Origin: Patiria miniata
Taxonomy: Eukaryota > Echinodermata > Asteroidea > Valvatida > Asterinidae
Assembly (NCBI RefSeq): GCF_015706575.1
Contig: NW_024037064.1
Span: 8,533,606-8,597,605, forward strand
Direction of reading: 5' to 3'
Length of the DNA: 64,000 nucleotides
In this document: one piece after another, positions 38,001 through 50,000 of the stretch
Layout: the number at the start of each line of letters is the position of its first letter
Numbering within the stretch: position 1 is the stretch's first letter
Notes under the pieces: generated by a model
The model's input: only the letters and a program-made list of their open reading frames with translations
What the model was told of the DNA's origin: nothing
Database searches by the model: none
Program-made: the position numbers and the translations under genes

Positions 38001-41000
38001 ATGCGTGTTTATGGTGTAAATCGACAGGCACGTGTAACATCATCGATGAATTGAGGACAGAAACCGAATCGAGGACACCTCGGTTGGAAAACGCATACAA
38101 AACCACTGAGAGCTGTTGCGCAAAAAGATAAAGTATTTAGGAAAAGGGAAGAGGAACAAAAGAGAATCCTCGATTTACACCATAAACAAACGTGTCTCAA
38201 CACGTGTGTGTCAACATTCTATGTACAGTTTGAAAAAATGGCGATATCAGGCAACTGCAAGAGGATTTACATCCCAGGGAAACTGATCAGAATCCTGCAC
38301 CAATTAAAATCACCAGATTGCAAATACGTATTTCTGCAACTTTGCCTCATTTTATTAAAATGATTTCAGAGTTGAATGCATCAAGGAATTGGGTTTGCTG
38401 CTTGCACTCACCCCAACAATTTCAGCGGAGTCGTCCAGAGTCATGTAATGAGTGATTTGCACCTCGCCGTAAGCCATCTTCCCTATCTGGGTGGGAGCTT
38501 TGGGTAACGTGTCTGGAACTAAAAACATAACAGAGTCTGCCAGTTAGTGGTTTTTACTAGAGGCATTAGTCTTAAGCGAATGACACCATTGCGGGTAATA
38601 AACCAATGTGAAATGAAGATCATTGACACAATGTTACTTATGCATATTTTCACTTTTAAGTACAAATGTAGAGGGTTTTTGGTTTGAATCCCACTTAACC
38701 CATTACTCACTGTAGCACCCGAAACCACACTTTATGGTTTTATTGATTTTTCAGTGAATAAATATGATGTAATACAACAAAGTCTAGGTGCTTAGGGCAC
38801 AAAAAGCACAAAAGAGCGACTTTTTCATGAAGTACATTAACCGATTAGTCCCTGTACTTAATCTACCCAGCATTGCATGATTTTATGGACTCATCAATTA
38901 CATACAGTGTAACATAATGTACCACGATGTAATACAATGGTTTTTACTATGGGCATTATTCTTGAGCGAATGACGCCATTGCGGGTAATAAACCAATGTG
39001 AAATGAAGATCATTGACACAATGTTACATATTACTATTGCTCACAAATCACATTTCTACAACCTCTGTTTTTACAGTTTAAGTGAAAATAAACTGATTCA
39101 ATAAACAGGATTTTTCTAGTATTTGCACCTAGAACAAGGTACGGTGCCTTCTTCACTCAAACTATGGCCTGTAGAGAAGACTGTAGTCGTTTAATTGGAT
39201 AATTGTTGCATCAGTTTGTTTGCGGACACTGGCAAGCTAAGCAGCGGGTTGTGTATTTTCACTTCTAAGTAAAAATGTAGAAGGTTTTTGGTTCGAGTTC
39301 CACTTAAACTGTTATACACTGTAGCTACCCAAACCGCCCTGCCTATTACTCACTGTAACACCCGAAACCGCCCAAGCATGTTATGGTTTTATTGATATTT
39401 CAATGAATAAATACAATAAAATGTATTAACAATAAAGTCCAGGTGCTAATGGGTTAAAACTCTGAGAAGGCACAAAAGAGTGACTTTTCAAGAAGTACAT
39501 TACCCGATTAGTCCCTGTACTTAAGCATTCCAGAATTGCATGATTTTACGGACTCATCAATTACATACAGTGTAACACAATGTAGTATAATGTAACACAA
39601 TGTAATACAATGTAACACAATGTAGCACAATGTAGCATAATGTAGCACAATGTAATACAATGTAATACAATGTAATACAATGTAATACAATGTAATACAA
39701 TGTAATACAATGTAATACAATGTAATACAATGTAATACAATGTAAAACAATGTAACACAATGTAACACAATGTAACACAATGTAACACAATGTAACACAA
39801 TGTAACACAATTTAACACAATGTAAAACAATGTAAAACAATGTAACACAATGAAACACAATGTAATTCAATGTTACACAAGGTAATACAATGTAACACAA
39901 TGTAATACAATGTAACACAATGTAATACAAGTGCTAATGACTTTTAACATCAAATGCGAAAGTGGATTTCAATGAATATTGTCTTACTTGTTCCTTTGGG
40001 GGTGTTGGCCTTCATAACTTCTTTGATTTTGTAGTATTTTTCCGTCAAGTCACCGGCTTCTGACAAGGGCGCATCATAATCTTAAACAAAAGAATGAAAA
40101 ACATAAATGTTATTACACTATAGCTACCTCAATATCCAATAGAAAATGCCAGGTACAGTGTACATGCACCCAGGTTTAGTTAAGGATGTGATCCTGCATC
40201 AATGTTGAACTCAAACAGAGATTGTGTAAACGTACATGTATACATGACCAGTATAGGTCCCAATTTATATAAGTCAGGTTGAAACTTGGTATTTACGTTG
40301 ACAGGAACATTTAGGTGATGTCATGATGACTTTATTATAAGTAATGTGACATCATCTTTAAAGTGCATGTATCTTAGATATCTACAAGACTTGCTGAAGC
40401 AGCAAAAAAGTAAAAAAAAAAACATTGTTCTTTAATAAAACTGGTCATTTTACCTGTTAAACTGCACGTGAACAAAATAAGCATGAAATACCACAAAAAC
40501 CTATAATGCGGAAAGCTCTGTTCATGAAACAGAAATAGACCTCTCGTTTTATGTTTGTCCATCTTCTAAAACTACCAGATGACTTTTTATTAACTGATTG
40601 TTTAATTAACCAATCACGATAGAATCGCAATAACACAGCCTGTGAAATATTGTCCAATTATACACAAACAGACACTGAACGTGCATAATCTGAGTTAAAT
40701 AAAACTACGTTCAAAATTCCATAGGATTGTCTAATGGGCATCGCTACATGTAATTTGCAAACAGCAATAAGTCAATTAACCATTGATAGCACACAGAAAA
40801 CTTGAATGGGGAAGACATTTTATTTCCAAAAAGTACAATATAAATTGTTGGCCAAATGTGGCATTAAAAAGTTTCAGCTCGGCAATTTGGCTTATAAAAT
40901 CCAGGCACGTGTAGGTCGGGTTGCCGCCTTTAGGATACATGGTGATTATGCACACAATAATAACCTACCATAACTTGTAATAACCTACCATAACTTGTTA

Positions 41001-44000
41001 TAACCTACCATAACTTGTAATAATCTACTTTAACTTGTAATATGCCTACCATAACTTGTAATAACCTACCATAACTTGTAATAACCTACCATAACTTGTA
41101 ATAACCTACCATAACTTGTAATAACCTACCATAACTTGTAATAACCTACCATAACTTGTAATAACCTATCATAACTTGTAATAACGTACTATAACTTGTA
41201 ATAACCTACCATAACTTGTAAAAACCTACCATAACTTATTATAACCTACCATAACTTGTAATCACCTACCGTAACTTGTTATAACCTACCATAACTTGTA
41301 ATGTCTGGCTGGTACTGGTGTTTCTCACGTGCGTCGTAGTTGGCACCGTTCATGAACCCAAAGTTTGTGCCGCCGTGAAACATGTAAAAGTTGATGGAGG
41401 CGTCTAGGTCCAAAATACTCTTGACAAGACCACCAATGCCTGGGGGTAAACACATGGGCGGAGACATGCAGGGTCAAAGGTCAGGGGTAAGAGTTTAGTC
41501 AATAAAGATATTGGTGTGTTCAACTGCACCCGATTTCACGAAGCGCTGCGACGCGTCGCAACTCGAGTTACGACGTGTAACACGTCGCAACTCGCAACGC
41601 GTCGTATAATCCATTTCACGAAACATGCGATGAGTTGTAAGTTCCTTGACAACGGCTTAAAACACGTTGCAAGTTACGACGTGTCCAGTAGTCATCGCAA
41701 AATAAGAAGAGTCCTTTTCTTAGCCAGTTTTATGCCATAAACATTACATAAACGAGATTATAATACAGAGGCAATGTGTGTTAAGTTGTAAACAGAAAAT
41801 TCATTGAATAATTATGAATTAGAATGGAATATTGCAGTTGAAATTTCAAAGCATACAGTCCACTACATGTACATGTATGAGCTTGTTTTCCTTTTAAATT
41901 TCACATCAGGACTGAAGACTTGTCATGCTTGTAATTGACTCCAATAATGACTTGTGATGACGTGCATAAGGCTCAACAGATCACCTCATCAGGAGGATAG
42001 CTTTACTATATCGCACAAAGCAGTCAATACCAGCTCGATGAAGTCAGGCATGACAAAGAACATAAAAAATGCCATTAAGATCAGGAAGGAACACTAGTAA
42101 TTAGCTCTAATATGTGAAGCATTCTGGCAAAATAAGACAGAACTGGGCAGAGGTTGATATGAGGGTTTGTGGCCTTAAAGCTATAGTCCATCATTTGCAG
42201 ACATCTGAAAAGTAGCTGGCATAATTATTGTTGAAAAACAAAATTGGTTGAAAGATAGTAAGGGAATAAACTCCCTGTGAAATTTTTCTTTCTGGGAAGC
42301 TGTCATTTTGAAGTTATCAACGAAAGAAGGCGTTTCCAATGGTGATTCTTAAGAAGCACCGTAGGAAAATTCAAATTAGTAGTTCGTTTTGTTATTCAGC
42401 GCAGCGCGCACAAGTATTGGAACGACGCACACGCCCGCGCGGTTGGTATAATTCGTCGGATCAGTGCGCGACGCCGCGTATAGCTGCAATTCAAAACAAT
42501 TCAAAACATGATTCAGTAACTTTTGATTTGAAATTGAGATCTTAGAATGCTGTTTTTCTCGGAATGTACAGCTGAAGCTTAGCTGAAACTTCATCAGGTT
42601 AGTTGCTCAGTATCCTTCATTAGATTTTGAACTCTTTTGTTGCTTCAAACGAACAAAATGCACAAATTACAAATGATGGACTATAGCTTGAATATGTGAG
42701 GCGTTCTGGCAAAATGAGACAGAACTGGGCAGAGGTCGAAATGAGGGTTTGTGGCCTTAATATAGGGAAGAGAAAAATTCTCCTGTTCGCTGTACTTCAA
42801 TCAGACATTCTGTTGACAAGTTATGGCTGTTTATACAGTATTTCACATGATTGACATGCCAAAAAGGTAAAATACTTTATAGTCATGAAAATAAAGGTGG
42901 CAATTGTTTTTCCTTAAAAACACTTTTAATCCACGATTTTTATATTATTTCTTTCAAATATGTGTAGTAGACATACTGAAAGATTACAAATATCAATCAA
43001 TTCTAAAATTGGAAAAATACAACATCCATTTTATTTTTTTTGGTTTGTTTGTTTTGTTTTGTTTGTTTCTGCACTATACGGCCTGTGCCTAGTTCCATTT
43101 CATTTTTTGCACATGGCCTCACAAAATAATGACTTGTTAAGATGGCGAAAGAACTATCATGGAAAATCCTTGTTTATGTGAAGAAAACATCATTTTCTTA
43201 CCGTCCGCACTGAAGATGTGATGTTTCTCTCCCCAGTGATCAAACCATCCAGGCCAAAACTCCATCACCATCAGTGGTTTGTCCGTTCCCTGAAATTGTT
43301 TTTAAAAAAAGTAAAAAATAAATTTAAAAAAAATTGGGTTCTTCCATTGGCGTTTGGATGCCCCCCTTAGAAGAGTTTTAAAAAATAGGAAGGCATTTTA
43401 ACAGGGTTCAAAATAAGCGGGAGTCCGTTTGCCAAATGCGAGTTAAAACAGCTGCAGACTAGTCAAAACCATTCCTTAAGTAGTCCGCCCGAATGAAAGT
43501 TTGGAAAACATCACTCGATCCCACGTCCTCCTGCTTTCCAGTGCAAGCTTCTTACCACTTGACCACCAAGCTTGCAGGATTGGTTAGCTGGTTTGAATCT
43601 GATGTACATGCTCAGCGGGTACCGAAATTAAACCTTATAAGATGGAATTTTGCGTCGGGGTGATATATATCAATATTAGGTTTTTGCCCTTCACCAATGT
43701 GTCGAACCAGCCAACTGATCCCGCAAGTTCGGTGGTCGAGTGGTAAAACATCTGCACTAGAAGCAGGAGGTCGTGGGTTGGAGTCCCATCCGAGTGATTT
43801 TTTTCATGCAACTTTTACTCTGGAGGTAACACTCAGTATACAGTGTTTATACATCGGTGAAGAGCAAAAACCTAAAAAAAGAAACTTGCTGTTTGTGACA
43901 TTCTGGTGCAAATATTTAAAAATTCTATTGCCGACTAGTGAAAAGGCCCGTGGACAAGAAAAGAGTCTGTTGCAATAGTCCGGCTGGCTAGTAAAAAAAA

Positions 44001-47000
44001 AAGTTTAGGGCGAACCCTGATTTCAGTGGTTCATTTCTCTATTTGTGAAAATATGATTTCATTTTGAGTTGCTTTTAATTTGCATCCATAATGCACAAAA
44101 AGATACATTTATGCCTCCATTCTTGTCGGCTGCAAACAAATTGGAACGTGTCAAATAATTATTCCATAACTTGGTGGACTTTTTCTTGTTCGACGGCTCC
44201 ATCACTCAAAAGTGAATAACAATTAATTTTTGTGGATGAAACTCGAAAAAGGGGTGAGCAATATTTAAAAGAAGGAACCTATTTATTTACAACTATCCAG
44301 AAGATCAGAACAGAACACAGTACATTTAAGCACCACGGAGTACTCATAATCAGCAATGTTTAACCCTTCCGTATAATCTTTCCAAATCCTCTTTGCAAAA
44401 ATTGAGGATTTTGTAGGATTGAGGCTATATTACAAAAATGTGTAGCTGATTTTGGAGGATGCACAGTGTCAAGGTTGTGTTGTTTCTGCTCAGCCGTGCA
44501 TAAATGTAGGTCTAGATTATACTTGAAATCCTCCGCACTGCTCCAGGATGTCACTGGTACTGCCTCAACATATTGACAGTGATTGCTGGAGGATTTGGCA
44601 GGATTGAGGCAGTGGTCGCCCCTCCAAGGACCACGTTCAAGAAACAAAGGAGAATTTTGCAGGGATGAGGCAGTGGTCGCCCCTCCAAGGACCACGTTCA
44701 AGAAACAAAGGAGAATTTTGCAGGATTGAGGCAGTGGTCGCCCCTCCAAGGACCACATTTAAGAAACAACAAAGGATTTTGCAGGATTGAGGCTGTAGGC
44801 AATTTTTACATGGATGCTGTTGGAGGATTTTGCAGGATTGAGGTTGCATCCTACGGTAGCAAAAATGCCCAGGGAGTTAGGGCTCGTTTGGCCAACACTG
44901 AAATTTATGCAATAACTAAGGGGTTTTTATATTGCTCAAGCTGCAAGTAACACTCAAGAGGGGAAAAAAAAGTGGTTACTAAAGGGTTCCATACCTGAAT
45001 CTCTTTTACATCTTGAAAATGTCTCTCTGGATCGACTTGGAAGTTTGCCGTCAACAAAACTAAAACAAAAAGCAATAGCAGACATTTGAAGAACAATAAT
45101 AAGGAACTTCCCTTTCCATATCTTTTGTTAGTATGTAGAGATCAACATGGTGGGCAGCATACTCTCTCAAGTGCTGGGGGAAAATGTTATTATTCGCCGG
45201 CGCAGGCTACCGGGCCATGCGAGGCTGGGGACCAGATGGGCCAGCCGGCAGCAATTTCTGGGTTTTTTTAATTTCTCATCGGCAATTTCCATATTTGTTT
45301 GTAAGAGAATCGACTGTAAATGATTTGATATAACTTTGTGGCCCTTTCTCTAGCTTTCATAGTGTAAATGGAACTGGTTCAGAGCATTTTGACTAGAATT
45401 TGGAGGCCTTACAAAATTGAAACCGCTGCGGTCGGTGCGGCTTATAAGCCGGTGCGGCTTATACGCCGACTTCAAATCTTAATTTGCAGATTTTTGCGGG
45501 CTGCGGCTTATACTCCGCGCGACTTATAGCCTACCAATGAGAACCAAGCACAGTCTGGTTTCCATGCTTCAGATTATATTATAGAATTCAAGAAGGCTGC
45601 AGGAACCAGTCTAGATGTAAGCGCAGTCATCTCACCGGTTCCTACGCAATATCATGACATTCTACACTACAGGACTATTGTATACCAGGGAACTGTCCTT
45701 CACTGGCAGCAATGTGTCACATTTCCGCCACAGAGGGCGCACTTGAAGCATGGTGCCTTTACAATGCATTGATAGGGTTAACTTATGAAGAAGTCAGGGA
45801 TACAAGTATGCAAGTTACTGTACCTCCTGGCAGATGGCCTTTCTCCATTGCAGACCGACTGTTATCCGATGTCAGAAACATCTCTTTTATATTTCGCTTC
45901 TCCATGGCCTTGATACAGAGAGGGAGAAACAGGGTTTTTTTTAATCCATGGTCTTTAACCAGAGAGGGGAAAACAAATTTAATCCAAAGCCAATTTGGTT
46001 TGTAATACTTTTTTAATCTTTGAGCATGTTGAGTGAAATTTTTCAAAAAGTGCAAGTTCTAAAATGGAGGGATTTGACTTTTCTCCAAAACTAAGGACAC
46101 ACACATACTTATTTTTGAGTAAGACTAAAGTCTTTTGTGATTAAAACAATGTACACCCTAGTTTTACTTTCTTTTGTTCTGTGGTGACATGTTGATCGGT
46201 CACATGTGTGACATTGTGTAATTAAATGTTTGATAATTTATAATAATAATAATTAGAATTATAATAAACCCTTCTTATTAAGCGCATTACGCACGGAGTC
46301 CCAATGCGCTGAACAGAGTAATAAATAGAACAATAATTACTCAAAATTGAACAAATGGGTTTTAAGAAGGCATTTGAATTGATCCAGAGTTTGTACAGAA
46401 AGGACGATTTATGAAACATCTTTAAAGGGAATATGCATCATTTGCTTTTGCTGTAATTTTCAGAAATGGATGGAATTGGGAGGTTGAAAATATATAGCAA
46501 ATATAGTTACACTGATTTTTTTGAGGTTTTGGGTTCGAAAATGCTATACATGTAAAAACCAAGAAAAACAATCATTTTCCTGAAGTCTGGTTCCCTGACT
46601 CCATATAAGAAGAAACAGAGCAGTTTACATACATTGGGGAATTGTAAGGTCAGGGAACCAGTCTAGCTGGCTTGTACCCGTTCATAGGTGTGTAATCGAT
46701 TGCAAACAAGTGCGATGGTCAATTGGGGCCAGTATTTGAAAAAATGCCAGTTTTTTCCAACGCTGATCGGCCGACCAGCGTTGGAAATTGATACAAAAAT
46801 AACACTTTTCTTGAAAATGACAGTATACCAGGTGCCATGATTTTACAGGATGCTTTACACTGTCCTTCACTAACAGTCCAGCAAGGTATTTCAAAATGAT
46901 TTGGTAGTTTTATTTTTTGATGTTTGCAAATGTTGTATTTTCCCTTTAAAATAAATTTCAGTCTTTTACATGTACTAGCAACACTTTAGTGAACAGTGAT

Positions 47001-50000
47001 CCTTTGTATTACATCACAAAAAAACCCACTTTTTTCCCCAAATATTAATTTTAATAGTTAAAATTTCTGAAGAACCACCGTTTTGGGATAATTGCAAATG
47101 ATGCTACATTAGGAAACACTAGGAATCCAATATGCATTATTGTGTTCTAAACCCATTTTGGACTGAGCAGACTTGTATGTCAACACAGGTTTCCTGAAAG
47201 TCTTCCCCCAGGCAACAGTTTCCCACTGAAAGCACAACAGGTGTGTTGCCCAGCCACCAGACCACAATTGTTGACTCGTACATGTATGTACTTTAAAATG
47301 CACAATGTAATTATTGATATTCATGAAGAGCGACTCATGCACTCACCACATACAATAACTGCAACCCAGGGAATTCAGTAAAATCATCGAATCATGACCA
47401 CTGTTACTGCTCATTAGCCAAACAGTGCATACATGTACATGTACATAGTATACGGTAGCACAGCATGATCAATGCATGGATGGAAATGTTGTGGGTGCAT
47501 CTTGAACTTTTCCACTGTATGTGTGTGCATGCACGCTTAATATGCAATGTGTTATCCACGTATGTTCGCGCCTTCCACTTAGTTTGTCTGTTGTGCCCAG
47601 GTTTCCCACTCGACACCATCAGCCTTTGGTCCTGATTAAGGGAATAAATGTGTGCTCGAGAGGTTTTAATCACTCTGTTTAAGACCGCTTAGGCCAAAAA
47701 AAAAAAGTCTCCGGTTTCTGGTACCGGTACCTATGGAGCATGCCCAAAAAGTGGTGCGGCGACGCGGCTTTTTGTTTTTTTACCTGATTTTTTGGCTTCA
47801 AATGTCGGCTGATGACTGCAAATGGTGTCCGACTAAACTTAGTGCAAATATATGGGAGTCCAGAGAGGCCACATAAAGCTTATTCTCGTCCATAACCCAA
47901 TCTAAAAACACGTTAAAATTGTGCAGCAGCAGGATTCCAGTCAAACCAGTGAGTTTGGCGGTTTTGAGACATCATCTTTCATTGAAAATTTTTTTTTTTC
48001 ATTTTGCCGACGCGCATGGCTACGGCGACGCGCGCGCATACCAGAAACCGGAGACTTTTTTTTTTTGGCCTTAGAGTCTGGGTGCTGATAAAAACCCTCG
48101 CCTCCGGCTCGGGTAATTATCAGCACCCAGACTCTAAGCGGTCTTAAACAGAGTGATTAATACCGACCAAGCACATATTTATTCCCATGCACGAATACCT
48201 TTTTGGTCAAAAAAATATAATATTTCGGTCAAAAAATCCCGATTTTGTTCAACAAGTTCACTTCATGCTTTTTGAAACATCCCTCTAACTAAATAATGGA
48301 GTGTTCAGCTGGCGATTTAGGTACAGGTAAACAACCCTTTTATGGAGATTGACACATTCTGTGCGATGTCGCACAGATCACGCAACTGGGGCGTTGCGTT
48401 TTGAATTTAGAACTATAAAATTCTGACTCCCTGGTAGTGTTGCGCATGCCTACGTGAGGACTGTGAACGTTCAACCAATAAAACGGTAAGAGGCACTGGA
48501 TTTTTAGGAGTCTACATTTTATGTGACACTGGAAAAGTGTTTAAGACCAGCTAGCCATTTTTTTTTTCATCCGTTTAAGACCGGCCACGTGACGGGCTCT
48601 CGACCAATAGGAATGGCTAAACTGTCTGAGGTATTTATGAATAAGGCTTAAACGCGGTATGACATAATCAGTCTTTTCTTACTCTAATTTTTGTTTCAAT
48701 AGGTATATTGATGCGCCGTATTCAAATGATGTACATGTAGTAGTCTTTTCGCAAGCAGTGATTCTCGTTGATAAAGATGTTTATTTTGTTTTCCTTAAAA
48801 ATCTGAGTTTTTAGGAATAAGGGAGACCTATGAAAGTGAAGCCAGCAATGTCAATGTTACCTTCCAGGTGATGAATAGGGAGCTAATTTTTTTTTTATTC
48901 ACAATTATTGATTTGCTCTTTATCAGTATAATTCACGGTCGATTTTCATGGCAAAAAGAAAGCAACAAATATTCCTTTCAAAGAAATGTAGCCCAGTTGA
49001 TTATATGGTGAGTTTAATTGGAAAGTTATTTTGAGTATATCTTTTCGGGGTATAACTTTGGGAAAACTCACATAATTGAAATTTTGGACATTTTATGCCA
49101 CCATAGCGCCAGAATATGTTGGTAAAATGTCTCCAACATGCGCAGACTAGTGGATGTCTCACACTGCGCATGTGCAGCAAGTAACCCCCAAGTGACTACA
49201 CCGGCAATAGGCTATGAACATACATGTATCATTAACTCTTTCAGTGCCCGCGAAATTTGAAAAGTTTAACCCTAAAGTGCCCAACTTCGAGCGTTTTTGT
49301 TAACTGTTTGAAATTCTGTAAAAAAAAAAGTAAATAAGTTTTACTCACTAAATTTGTTGTTGTTGCTCTCTGGTATATCCTTGATATATTGGAAAGCCAA
49401 AAGTAGTCACAAACATAGTGATACACCCTGAAACACTGGCTTGAACACAGGGGAATTCCGCACTTTTGCAGAAAAAACGAGATTTAGTGTTGCGCCCTCT
49501 CGCAAGAACTCGAATGAAAAAATAAATACAGGTCGTACATGTACATGCATGAAAATGGTACCATTAGAAAGAGCGAGAGCGCCCCCTTTTGATAACATAT
49601 TTACTCTATCTCGTACATGTACGAGGTTTGGCAATTTTAAGTACGAACATTACCTCGTACATGTACGAGGTTGGCGCTTTTGTACTAACAAATATACCTC
49701 GTACATGTACGAGTTTGGCACTGAAAGAGTTAAAGGCATGTGTTGTACATGTAGAATCATTTGCACACATTTATCCCCAAAAGAACCTACAGCAATCAAA
49801 AAGCTTTCTTGGATTGAAGATCTTAGTGGTTCAAAACACCCTGTGAAATTTTTCTGTCTGGGTTGCTGTCATATAATTTAGGAGAAATCAAGAAATGTAA
49901 GTGATTTCCAACGATCAGTTATACATGCAATCGACTGATTTTTGGAAACAGAGTGATATGTACAAAATTGTGTTTCGGATGAAAGGGTTGGGCAAGTTTT

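Noticed and set aside
39508..39930. Long minus-strand ORFs with [10 protein letters not shown] repeats
   Set aside because: All frames of a 10-bp repeat without stops; a composition artefact.
44360..44849. Minus-strand ORFs of 130 and 70 codons
   Set aside because: They come from the triplicated GGACCACGTTCAAG segment of a MITE.
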